This document shows positions 1 through 8,463 of a DNA stretch of 64,000 bases, piece by piece. The translations under genes and the position numbers were made by a program. Numbering within the stretch: the first letter of the stretch is position 1; every line of letters begins with the position of its first letter. This stretch comes from F1-120-MAGs118 sp013360535. Its GTDB lineage: Bacteria; Planctomycetota; UBA1135; GCA-002686595. The notes below the pieces were generated by a model. The model saw nothing but the letters and a program-made list of their open reading frames with translations, was not told the origin of the DNA and made no database searches. The stretch covers positions 1 to 64,000 of the forward strand of contig JAPKHC010000011.1 in assembly GCA_026647215.1 (NCBI GenBank), given 5' to 3'.

Positions 1-9
1 GCCTTCGAT

Positions 10-15
10 TATCCT
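10..15 (+). promoter_or_regulatory. -10-like hexamer TATCCT upstream of the first FG-GAP gene
   Basis: The hexamer TATCCT lies 50 bases before the ATG at 65. It is identical to the hexamer upstream of the FG-GAP gene that starts at 10027 on the minus strand. It predicts transcription starting near base 22. That would exclude the upstream in-frame ATG at 17 and support the start at 65. No clear -35 element is visible. Confidence 0.35.
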
Positions 16-64
16 CATGACCTCGCAAGTCGCGCAGCTCCCTGCATTGACTCGAAAGGCCCAC

Positions 65-3000
65 ATGGACACGCGCTCGTCGCTCGCCTTCACGCTGATC
101 TTCCCCGCCTTGACCTCCGGCGCGATGGCGCAATTCCCCAGCCCGGTCGTGTTGCCATCGAACACGGGCATCGAGAGCGTCGCCCTCACGGGGTCCTCGG
201 GAAGCGGCCAGCTCGGGCTGCGACAGACGCCGATCGGTGACTTCAACGGGGACGGTCGAGAGGACTTCGCCGTTGCGGCCCACAACTGGACGATTCCGGG
301 CGGGAACTCGAGCACCAACCGCGGCGCCGTGCACGTGCTGTTCGGTTCGAACGCGTGGTCGAGCCTGACGAGCGCCAACATGCTGACGCTCGACGGGACC
401 TTGGGGTTTACGGTGTTCGGCGCCAACAACGGCGACATGCTCGGTTACCGCATCGCCGGCGCGGGCGACGTCAACGGCGACGGGTACGACGACCTCGCGA
501 TGGTCGCGCACGGCTTCGACGTCAATGGCGAGAGCGACCGTGGCGGCGTTTACGTGCTGTACGGCGGGCCGCAGGTCGGTGCCGGCGGCTCCGTGCTGGC
601 GGCGTCGATCGGCGGCACGTCGGGCTTCGTGGCCTATGCGCCGCCCAAGACCACCGGGCTCGTGGAGGTCTGTGGCCTGGGAGACGTCGATGGCGACGGC
701 TTCGACGAACTGGCGGTCGCCTCGCCAGGCGGCGGACCGGCCGAGTGGATCCACCTGCTGGGCGCCGAAGAGAGCCGATGCTTGGCCGCTGGCGACATCG
801 ACGGAGATGGCGACGACGATTTTGTGCTCGGCCAGCTCCAGCCTCAACGCGCGCTGGTGTTCGTGAACGACAATGGCCAGTTCACGCCGATGCCGGTTCC
901 GCTGGGCTGCTGGCCGCAGGCGATCGAGCTCGCGGACATGGACGGCGACGGCGATCTCGACATCGTGGTCCACGGCAACGGGAGACGCGTGGCGATCCTT
1001 CCGTGCCTCTTGGGCACGATCTTCGGCAATCCGCGCAATTTCGACCTGCCCGATGATCAGTCCATCGTGCGTCTGGGTGACATCGACGCGGACGGCGACC
1101 TCGACGTCGTTGCCGCCAACTACACCGACACCTTGACCTTCGGCGGCATCGAGCTGGTCCACATCCTGAGGAACAACGGCAACGGGTTCCTGACGGAGAT
1201 CGGGACGGTGAACTTCGACGACGAGCCGCGTTCACTCGCCGTCGGCGACATCGACGGCGACGGAGACGCCGACTTCTTGATGAACGGGCACTACTCGAGC
1301 GCAATTCGCGCGTACGAGAACCTCGGCAACGGGACGTTCGCTGCACCCGTCATCGGCCCAATCGTCACCGCCTACGACATGTCGCTGGCGGACGTCGATG
1401 GAGACGGGGATCTCGACGCGCTTTGCGGCGCCGGTGGATACCTGTATTTGGCGCTCAATCAGGGTGCGTTCTCGTTCGGCGCCCCGACGAGCCTCGGTTC
1501 GTGCAACGATACCGAGCGAATACTGCCCGCCGACGTCGACATGGACGGTGACATGGACATCGTCACCTGTGGTCGAGATCCGTCGAACGCGTTCCGCTGT
1601 TTCCTGAACAACGGCGACGGCACGTTCCCGCTCCACGGAAGACACTTCCCGCAGCCCATGTACAGCGCCTACGACATCGCCCTCGCCGACGTCGACGGCA
1701 GCGGGAACCTCGGCGTCATCGTCGTGGGGAAAGTCGTCAACCAGGCCGACTATCGCGTGGTCGCCGCGCGCGGCTTTGGCGACGGGACCTTCGGGGGCGA
1801 GCGGAAGGGCTGCGTCGCCGTGGTGCGCGGTGCGCCGGACCTCTCGGCCCACGCGCCTTACGACCTCGGCGAGACGCCGTCGCCGTACCACTTCGTGATG
1901 CTCGGTCGCAATGGACGCGAGGAACTGGGAACTGCACTGTCCGCGCTGGGTGACCTCGATACCGACGGATTCGCGGATTTCGCGGTGACTGCGCAAAGTG
2001 CCTACGTTCCAGGCGGCAGCTCCGTCGCCCATTTCGTGATCCGAGGCGGGGCCGGAGTTGGAGCGACCGGGTTCATCGATCCGCGCGCCCTCACAGGCAG
2101 CAACGGTTTCGTGCTGCACAGCCCGCCGCAGGCGACGACCCTCACGGCGGCCGCGTTGGGATCGGGGGATTTCGACGGGGACGGGCAGCTGGACCTCATC
2201 GCTTCCGCCCGGACGACCGTCGCACTGAATACGTTTGTCGGTGCAGCCATTGTGAGTTTTGGATCGCCGACTCTCGGTGCGACTGGGGTCGAACTCGCCG
2301 ACCAGCCCGATGGCCTGCGCCTCCTGCGCATCGTGGGCTCGGCCACGAACGACGGCACAGGCGAGGCTTCGCCCGCTGTCGGCGACTTCAACGGGGACGG
2401 TCGGGCCGACATCGTGCTTGGGGCGCCCAGGTTCATCGACGTCCTGAGCTCCGGCGGTGCAGCGCTCGGCATCTACGGTGCTCAACGCCCGTTCCCCGGC
2501 GGCGTACTGTCGCTGGGAAGCATGGACGGCACGACCTCGTTCCGCATGCTCCGCGAACCGGGGAACACGTGGATGGCCTCGAACGTCTCGACTGCCGGAG
2601 ACGTCGACGGGGACGGCATCGACGATCTGCTGATCTCGGACGATCGGTACGGCAGTTCGAGCGGCCGCGCGATCCTCGTGCTCGGCCAGCGCTACGGGGC
2701 GCCGAGCCCCTACTGCACTGCGCAGGTCAACAGCGCGGGCTGCACGCCGGCGATCGGCTGGTCGGGCGCGTTGCCGAGCGTGAGCGACCCCGACAGCTTC
2801 CATGTGCGCGCCACCAACGTGCTCAACCAGAAGGGTGGGCTCCTGTTCTACGGACGCTTCGGGCGCACCGCGGCGCCGCTGCAGGGCGGCACGCTGTGTG
2901 CACGCCAGCCGGTGCTCCGCACGCCGACGCAGTCGAGCGGCGGCTCGGCGAGCGGCATTGACTGCAGCGGCACCTACGACTTCGACTGGAAGGCGTGGAT

Positions 3001-3127
3001 GACGCTCGGCGTCGATCCCAGCCTCGCCGCCGGCGTCACGATCGACTGCCAGTACTGGTCCCGCGACCCGCAAGCTCCTTTCGGTACCAACCTCACCGAC
3101 GCGCTCGAATTCACGATTGCGCCTTGA
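65..3127 (+). CDS. Secreted FG-GAP/VCBS-repeat protein with planctomycete C-terminal domain (1020 aa)
   Basis: This is a very large exported protein, probably an extracellular adhesion or carbohydrate-binding beta-propeller. An in-frame ATG exists at 17, but the ATG at 65 is preferred because it puts a signal peptide (MDTRSSLAFTLIF...AMAQ) at the N-terminus. The body carries many FG-GAP/VCBS calcium-loop motifs of the type DxDGDGxxD (DVNGDGYDD, DIDGDGDDD, DMDGDGDLD, DFNGDGRAD) about every 45-60 residues. The last 140 residues, from about base 2708, form the shared domain with CTAQVNSAGCTP, LNQKGGLLFYG and QYWSRDPQAPF. It is a full-length paralog of the minus-strand gene at 5383-8463. The family and export are clear; ligand and exact role are unknown. 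Confidence 0.9.
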   Translation: MDTRSSLAFTLIFPALTSGAMAQFPSPVVLPSNTGIESVALTGSSGSGQLGLRQTPIGDFNGDGREDFAVAAHNWTIPGGNSSTNRGAVHVLFGSNAWSSLTSANMLTLDGTLGFTVFGANNGDMLGYRIAGAGDVNGDGYDDLAMVAHGFDVNGESDRGGVYVLYGGPQVGAGGSVLAASIGGTSGFVAYAPPKTTGLVEVCGLGDVDGDGFDELAVASPGGGPAEWIHLLGAEESRCLAAGDIDGDGDDDFVLGQLQPQRALVFVNDNGQFTPMPVPLGCWPQAIELADMDGDGDLDIVVHGNGRRVAILPCLLGTIFGNPRNFDLPDDQSIVRLGDIDADGDLDVVAANYTDTLTFGGIELVHILRNNGNGFLTEIGTVNFDDEPRSLAVGDIDGDGDADFLMNGHYSSAIRAYENLGNGTFAAPVIGPIVTAYDMSLADVDGDGDLDALCGAGGYLYLALNQGAFSFGAPTSLGSCNDTERILPADVDMDGDMDIVTCGRDPSNAFRCFLNNGDGTFPLHGRHFPQPMYSAYDIALADVDGSGNLGVIVVGKVVNQADYRVVAARGFGDGTFGGERKGCVAVVRGAPDLSAHAPYDLGETPSPYHFVMLGRNGREELGTALSALGDLDTDGFADFAVTAQSAYVPGGSSVAHFVIRGGAGVGATGFIDPRALTGSNGFVLHSPPQATTLTAAALGSGDFDGDGQLDLIASARTTVALNTFVGAAIVSFGSPTLGATGVELADQPDGLRLLRIVGSATNDGTGEASPAVGDFNGDGRADIVLGAPRFIDVLSSGGAALGIYGAQRPFPGGVLSLGSMDGTTSFRMLREPGNTWMASNVSTAGDVDGDGIDDLLISDDRYGSSSGRAILVLGQRYGAPSPYCTAQVNSAGCTPAIGWSGALPSVSDPDSFHVRATNVLNQKGGLLFYGRFGRTAAPLQGGTLCARQPVLRTPTQSSGGSASGIDCSGTYDFDWKAWMTLGVDPSLAAGVTIDCQYWSRDPQAPFGTNLTDALEFTIAP

Positions 3128-3160
3128 GGGTGCAGGTGGGCTCCTGTACGAACGGGACGC

Positions 3161-4315
3161 ATGCCGATCTTCCAGGACAACTCGCAGAACCATCCCGACC
3201 AGGGCATGACGCCCGCGGACATGCTCGCGACGCAGCGCGTGGCGGAGCGGCGCGACGAGGTCATCATGTTCCGCGACACGGGCGCGTGGTCGCGGCCGTA
3301 CATCGCGCTCGGGCATCCGACGAAACCCTTCCACGTCAAGGGCAAGAGCAGCGACTGGGGGCCGCATGCGGGGCTGGTGCCCTTCAACTCGGAGTTCAGC
3401 AAGGCCTTCAAGGCCTCGGACATCGAGAAGGGCAAGAAGATGAACCACATCGCGATCCAGGGCAATTACGCGCGGCCCATTCCGCTGTTCGTGGCGGAGG
3501 ATTTCATCCGGCGCGAGCTGCTCGTGCCCAAGGGCAGCGCGGGCCGGCCGCCGATCGATCGCATGACGAGCCCGCGCCCGGGCATCCTCTACTTTTTCTG
3601 CACCAAGCCGAACGACGACCCGAAGCAGCCGGGCAAGCCGTATGTGCTGTTCGGCAAGAAAGCGTCGAATGGCAAGTATGAGATCTTTGCGTTTCCGCTC
3701 GATGCAGCGGGCGCAAGTGAGAAGACGTTGTTCCTGAAGGAGTCGGCGGCTGAGGCGCTGCTCGCGATGACGGTGCCCGGCGCCGACAAGCCGATCACCG
3801 GCGACTACGACCTGTTCGCGGTATGCCCTTCGTGGGCGAACTTCGGCGGCCTGGATCGCAAGATGGACCCGACGCTCGACGACCCGCGCATCAAGGCCTC
3901 CAACCAGCGCACGCGGCAGAAGGCGGCCATGGGCGACCTGCGGGCGATCGCGAGCCTGGCGGCGCTCGAATCGGCGAAAACTCCCGAGGATCCCGACCGC
4001 GGCAACCTCACGGGGCGCATCGCTGCGGCGATTGCGGCGCTCGTCGGCGCGATGGGCGGCAAGTTTCCGCGAGTGCACCACAACGCGGAATCGGGGCGGC
4101 CCTTCGCGCCGGGCGCCGAGGACGGCTTCCCGCTGACGACCTTCCACCCGCGTCGTGGCATCGGCGGCTACACCTTCCTCAACGCGACGATCAACGACCT
4201 CGGCGACCTGCGCGATTACTTCAATCGCCTGTACGCCGGCGGCTACTACCCGCCGCGCAACAGGTCCTGGGACATGACCTCGCTGAATCCGTTGCTGAAG
4301 GGCTACCGGGCCTGA
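3161..4315 (+). CDS. ExoY/CyaA/edema-factor-like nucleotidyl cyclase (384 aa)
   Basis: This appears to be a class II (toxin-type) nucleotidyl cyclase, the Anthrax_toxA fold that converts ATP or another NTP to a cyclic nucleotide, usually after activation by a eukaryotic cofactor. Residues 53-67 read PTKPFHVKGKSSDWG, matching the signature I recall for ExoY (PTKGFSVKGKSSNWG); K55 and K62 fall at the spacing of CyaA K58 and K65. D215 and D217 in TGDYDLF match the metal-binding ADIDMF of CyaA and TADYDLF of ExoY. A short GNLTGR segment and HHNAESGRPF at residues 306-315, followed by GFPLTTFHP, match the catalytic-histidine region. There is no signal peptide or membrane segment, and no secretion genes are adjacent. 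The alignment is from memory; the order and spacing of all the key residues make it convincing. Activator and target are unknown. Confidence 0.8.
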   Translation: MPIFQDNSQNHPDQGMTPADMLATQRVAERRDEVIMFRDTGAWSRPYIALGHPTKPFHVKGKSSDWGPHAGLVPFNSEFSKAFKASDIEKGKKMNHIAIQGNYARPIPLFVAEDFIRRELLVPKGSAGRPPIDRMTSPRPGILYFFCTKPNDDPKQPGKPYVLFGKKASNGKYEIFAFPLDAAGASEKTLFLKESAAEALLAMTVPGADKPITGDYDLFAVCPSWANFGGLDRKMDPTLDDPRIKASNQRTRQKAAMGDLRAIASLAALESAKTPEDPDRGNLTGRIAAAIAALVGAMGGKFPRVHHNAESGRPFAPGAEDGFPLTTFHPRRGIGGYTFLNATINDLGDLRDYFNRLYAGGYYPPRNRSWDMTSLNPLLKGYRA

Positions 4316-4524
4316 GACGGCGGACGGCGCGGCCATCGGCCGGCGGCGAGTGCGCTTGGGGCCGCAACTGTCGTCATGGGGCGAGGCCGTCCGCGATTCG
4401 GACGGGCGCTCGCGATCGTCGCGTCCCAATCGGGGGCCGCCGAAGGTGCCTTGCTTGGGACGAGCTCGGATTCAGACGACAGGGAGGCTGCCCCCCGAAG
4501 TTCGCCCGAGCCCCGGAGCACGTG

Positions 4525-5349
4525 ATGACGACCTCGCAGCAGACCGCCGCAACCCTTCCCGCCTTCCCGCGCGCGTCGCGCGTTCTCTCCACGACGACCT
4601 TCGAGGCCTACCGCGGGATCACCGCGGGAATCGATGGCTGGTTCAGCATTCCAGCGGTCGCGATCTGGGACGCGCTCCTCTCGTTCCAGGCCGAGCAGTC
4701 CATCCACGGCCACCTGTTCGAGATCGGGGTCTGGGAAGGCAAGTCGGCCGCGCTGATGGCGATGCACGCTCGCTCCGGCGAGAAGCTGGTGCTCGCGGAC
4801 TTCGAGCTCAAGCCCAAGGCGATTCGTCGCGCGCTCTCGAGCGCCGGGATCGGCGAAGGTGTCGAGGTGATCGAGCTCGGCGGCGACTCGCGCGCGCTCC
4901 ACATGTACCCGATTCACCCCGAGTGCTTCCAGAAGGTGCGCTGGATGCACATCGACGGCCAGCACTCCGCGCGCGCCGTGTCGAGCGACATGGCGCTCGC
5001 CAACCAGCTCCTCGCCCCCGATGGCGTGCTGGTCATCGACGACTTCTTCTCGTGGCTCTACCCGCAGGTCACCGAGGCCGTGCTGCGCTACGTGCGGCAA
5101 TTCCCCGACGATTTCACGCTCTTCCTGTGCGGCTACAACAAGGCCTACCTCTGCCGCACGCACTTCGCGCACCGCTACCTCGAGTTCTGCGCGCAGGAAC
5201 TGCCCGAGGCCCTCTCCGCGCGCGGCGTCGAGTCCACGCTGGCGAAGACCACGTATCCCGCCGAGATGAACACGTTCGGCATCGGTCCTGTCTTCCAGGA
5301 CCTCACCCGCCGCGGCCCCGACTGGGAACCGGACATGCTGCGCTACTGA
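4525..5349 (+). CDS. Class I SAM-dependent methyltransferase-like protein (274 aa)
   Basis: This is a cytosolic Rossmann-fold protein of the Methyltransf_24 type. The SAM-binding motif I region is HLFEIGVWEGKSAALMAM, followed by an acidic strand end (VLADFE), a GDSR segment, WMHIDGQHSARAVSSDM and GVLVIDDFF, the typical motif order of this family. The open frame extends far upstream, but ATG 4525 gives a start directly before the conserved part, and the upstream portion is out-of-frame overlap with the cyclase gene. The substrate cannot be inferred; relatives often sit with glycan or secondary-metabolite genes. It follows the cyclase-like gene after 209 bases on the same strand and faces the convergent FG-GAP gene. 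Confidence 0.75.
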   Translation: MTTSQQTAATLPAFPRASRVLSTTTFEAYRGITAGIDGWFSIPAVAIWDALLSFQAEQSIHGHLFEIGVWEGKSAALMAMHARSGEKLVLADFELKPKAIRRALSSAGIGEGVEVIELGGDSRALHMYPIHPECFQKVRWMHIDGQHSARAVSSDMALANQLLAPDGVLVIDDFFSWLYPQVTEAVLRYVRQFPDDFTLFLCGYNKAYLCRTHFAHRYLEFCAQELPEALSARGVESTLAKTTYPAEMNTFGIGPVFQDLTRRGPDWEPDMLRY

Positions 5350-5382
5350 TCGAGCAGGTCGCGAGCCCCGGCTCGCGCCCGC

Positions 5383-8300
5383 TCACAGTCCGATCTCGAA
5401 CTCCAGGCCACCCGTGAGGCTCGACGTGAACGACGCCTGCGGATCGCGCGACCAGTACTGCGCGTCGACGGTGATTCCGGCCGCGAGGTTCGGGTCGATG
5501 CCGGAATCCAGCCAGGCGCTGAAATCGAAGCTGAACGTGCCGCTGCAGTCGTCGCCCACCGTGCTTCCGCCGCTCGTCTGCACGCCGGTGCGCCGCACGG
5601 GTTGCCGCACGCACAACGTGCCGCCCTGGAACGTCGCGCTCCCGCGCCCCGACAGGCCGTAGAACAACAGCCCGTTCTTCTGATTGAGCACTCCGCTCGC
5701 GGTCACGAGGAATGCATCGGGATCCGACACGCTCGGCAACTGACCCGCCCAGGAGATCGCCGGCGTGCAGCCGAGGCTGTTGAGCTTCGCCTGGCAGTAC
5801 GGCTCCGGGACTCCGTTCGACTGCCCGAAGAGCACGAAGGCGCGACCGGACTGGCTGGCGAGGCTCCACTCGTCGTCGCCGAGCACGACATCCTCGAGCC
5901 CGTCGCCGTCGACATCACCGACCGCCACCGAGCGAGCGCCGAACGTGTCGGAAGCGCGTTCCCCCAGCAACCGGAAGCCCCACCCGCCGTCGAGCTGGGT
6001 CAACGGAATGGCGCCGGCTGCCAGAGGGCGCGCGGCGCCGTACACGACGAACACGGCTCCGCGATCGTTGAGCTGCTCGTCGTGGCCACTCGCACCGAGC
6101 ACCAGCTCGACACGGCCGTCCCCGTCGAGATCGGCGCACGCGAACTGGACGCCCGGTGTGTTGTCCGCGTCCTGCGTGCTCCGGAAGTGGGCGATCGCGT
6201 TCCCGTCCGGCGCCATCAACGACACCAGCCCCCCGGCTCCGACGCCTGGCCCGCCGAACACGACATAGGCACCCCCGATGCGCACGAAACCCGGATACCG
6301 CGCGTCCGCCGCAGCAACGACGAGGTCGTCGTGGCCGTCGCCGTCGAAGTCTCCGACGGTCGCTCCCCCGACTCCTGCGGCATCCGCCGTGTCCCGCACC
6401 TCGAACCCTGTCGTGCCGTCGAGCGCGCCGAGGTCGACGGGACTTGCAAGGCCCAGTCCCGGCGCTCCGAAGAGCACGATCCGTGAGCCGGAACCGCGCG
6501 GGCCTTCGACGCCTCCGCGAGCCGCGAAGGAGAAGTCCGCGATGCCGTCGCCGTTGAGGTCTCCGCTCGCCGCGGCGCCCCCACCGATCGAGTGCAGCGA
6601 ATGGAGCCCGACGATCGTGAACGTGCTTCCGGGCGTCGGCGTTCCAAGATCCAGCAAGGCGACGGCGGCGAGCGTCGCTCCGCCGCGCACGACATGCACG
6701 CGTCCCGCACCGGGCCCGTGAAACGAACCGTTGCCGACATTGAACCCGAGCGTCAGCTGCCGCGAGTTCGGTCCCCCCGAGCCGATCGTCGCCATGTCGA
6801 GATCGCCATCGCCGTCCAGATCGGCACAGGCAAGTTGGTACCCGACGGTCGAGCCGGACGCCGAAGGGCGATAGCCGCTCAGGTCGCCGTTGCCGGCATT
6901 GACCGAGACGAGGAACTCCGCTCCCCCCTGCAGGTTGCCTCCGGCGCTGAGAACGTCGAGATCGCCGTCGAGATCGAAATCGCCCAATTGAAAGCGATAC
7001 GGCGGCCCGGAAACGTACGGATTCGAGAGGGTGCCAAATGTGATCGACCCCGTACACGGGAGCACACGCACGCCGCCCAGCACCACATCGAGGTCAGCGT
7101 CGCCATCGAGGTCTCCAAGCTCGAAACCGTTGTCGACGAGCCCGACGGAGACTCCGCCCTGCGGCGGCACCGCGCTCAGGTTGCCCGCTCCATCGTTGCG
7201 GTAGAACTTGAGCACGCCGTTCTGGCGGCAATAGACGCCGACGTCCGCGTCGCCGTCGGCGTCGATGTCCCCGGTCCGGACCATCGTCGGCTTCGTCGGC
7301 GTGGTGAGCGACGGACCGGCCACGAGATGCCCGGCCTGATCATTGCGATACACGATCAGCCGATTGGGAGACCCCACATTGCTCGACTTGACGTACACGC
7401 TGACGGCGACATCGAGGAAGCCGTCGGCATCGACGTCGAACACGTCAAAGTCCATGCCGTCTTCCGTCATCGGATAGTGCGTCGTCGGCCCGAAGAAGCC
7501 GTTCAGCTGGTTGCGGACCACGCTGAGCCGCGCCAGTCCAGCGGGAGTGAATCCTTGGATCACGAGGTCGAGCCCGCCGTCGAGATCGATGTCCGCGAGC
7601 GTCAACTTCCCCGGGTAACCGGTCCACGGATGCTGCACTTCGGCGAACTGGCCCGTGCCGTCGTTCCAGAGCACGCGGAATTGCTGCAGGTTGCCGCAGG
7701 TCACGACGAGGTCGACGTCTCCGTCGAGATCGAGGTCGCCCGCAGCGAGACCTGGGTCGATGGGATTGCCGAGCGGATGGGACGTGAGCGGGGCCCCAAA
7801 TTGGGATTCCGACACCGCGAAATCCTCGAACCCGTCCGCGTCGACGTCCCCCACTCCGCGCGCCCGCACCAACGGGCCGGAATTCGAGTCCGCCGGAACG
7901 ATTCGTGCGCCCAGCGGCGGGACGAGCGAAGCGACGGACACCACTCCGCTCGCGCCCACGTTCGCTCCACCGCGCACGAGGTAGAAACCGTCGCGGCGAA
8001 GGCCGAGTGCGTCGGGAACCTTGGCCGAGTAGATCAACAGGTCGTCGTACCCGTCGCCGTCGACGTCTCCCGCGGGCCCCATTGCCTGCGAGAGCCGCGC
8101 ATCGAGGACGTCCCCCTCGATCACGAACCCGTCCGTTCCGTCGAGGTCCGTGAGCCTCAAGCTGGCTCGACCCGCGAGTCCCGGCGCACCGAACACGACG
8201 AAGCAGCGCCCCACGTTGCTCTGCCCACCGACCCACGCTCCCCAGTCGCCGCTCGCAAAGTCGGCATAGCCATCGCCATTCATGTCGCCGATCGACGAGA

Positions 8301-8463
8301 GCGTCAGCGCGGTGTTGGCGTTGGGCGCCGAGTCGATCAGCAGCAGCTCGACGCCGGGCGGCGGCGTGCCGACGACGATCGGACTGGGAAACTGCGGCGC
8401 AAGAGCGAGCGACAAGAGGATCGACATGGTCCGACGGCCCGCTTCAAGGGCAAATGGTGGCAT
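5383..8463 (-). CDS. Secreted FG-GAP/VCBS-repeat protein with planctomycete C-terminal domain (1026 aa)
   Basis: This is a paralog of the protein at 65-3127, with the same length, the same FPSPIVV opening after the signal peptide and the same repeat pattern. Motifs include DMNGDGYAD, DVDGDGYDD, DLDLDGDVD and DFDGDGHDD. The C-terminal 140 residues contain CQAKLNSLGCTPAISW, LNQKNGLLFYG and QYWSRDPQASF. The signal peptide is short and hydrophobic (MSILLSLALA) preceded by GRR. Two starts are possible: 8463, which overlaps the upstream gene's stop by 20 bases and supplies the basic residues, or the internal ATG at 8427. It lies directly downstream of the FG-GAP_2 gene at 8444-10027 and is probably co-transcribed with it. 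Confidence 0.88.
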   Translation of the reverse strand: MPPFALEAGRRTMSILLSLALAPQFPSPIVVGTPPPGVELLLIDSAPNANTALTLSSIGDMNGDGYADFASGDWGAWVGGQSNVGRCFVVFGAPGLAGRASLRLTDLDGTDGFVIEGDVLDARLSQAMGPAGDVDGDGYDDLLIYSAKVPDALGLRRDGFYLVRGGANVGASGVVSVASLVPPLGARIVPADSNSGPLVRARGVGDVDADGFEDFAVSESQFGAPLTSHPLGNPIDPGLAAGDLDLDGDVDLVVTCGNLQQFRVLWNDGTGQFAEVQHPWTGYPGKLTLADIDLDGGLDLVIQGFTPAGLARLSVVRNQLNGFFGPTTHYPMTEDGMDFDVFDVDADGFLDVAVSVYVKSSNVGSPNRLIVYRNDQAGHLVAGPSLTTPTKPTMVRTGDIDADGDADVGVYCRQNGVLKFYRNDGAGNLSAVPPQGGVSVGLVDNGFELGDLDGDADLDVVLGGVRVLPCTGSITFGTLSNPYVSGPPYRFQLGDFDLDGDLDVLSAGGNLQGGAEFLVSVNAGNGDLSGYRPSASGSTVGYQLACADLDGDGDLDMATIGSGGPNSRQLTLGFNVGNGSFHGPGAGRVHVVRGGATLAAVALLDLGTPTPGSTFTIVGLHSLHSIGGGAAASGDLNGDGIADFSFAARGGVEGPRGSGSRIVLFGAPGLGLASPVDLGALDGTTGFEVRDTADAAGVGGATVGDFDGDGHDDLVVAAADARYPGFVRIGGAYVVFGGPGVGAGGLVSLMAPDGNAIAHFRSTQDADNTPGVQFACADLDGDGRVELVLGASGHDEQLNDRGAVFVVYGAARPLAAGAIPLTQLDGGWGFRLLGERASDTFGARSVAVGDVDGDGLEDVVLGDDEWSLASQSGRAFVLFGQSNGVPEPYCQAKLNSLGCTPAISWAGQLPSVSDPDAFLVTASGVLNQKNGLLFYGLSGRGSATFQGGTLCVRQPVRRTGVQTSGGSTVGDDCSGTFSFDFSAWLDSGIDPNLAAGITVDAQYWSRDPQASFTSSLTGGLEFEIGL

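Noticed and set aside
240..2640. Short direct DNA repeats of the type GACGTCGACGGCGACGG
   Set aside because: They are the codons of the calcium-binding DxDGDGxxD loops and are irregularly spaced; not a CRISPR array or satellite.
1232..4429. 1065-codon open frame on the minus strand
   Set aside because: It is Arg/Glu/Val-rich, lacks any domain and runs antisense to the FG-GAP repeats and the cyclase. High GC keeps antisense frames open; the plus-strand genes have clear motifs.
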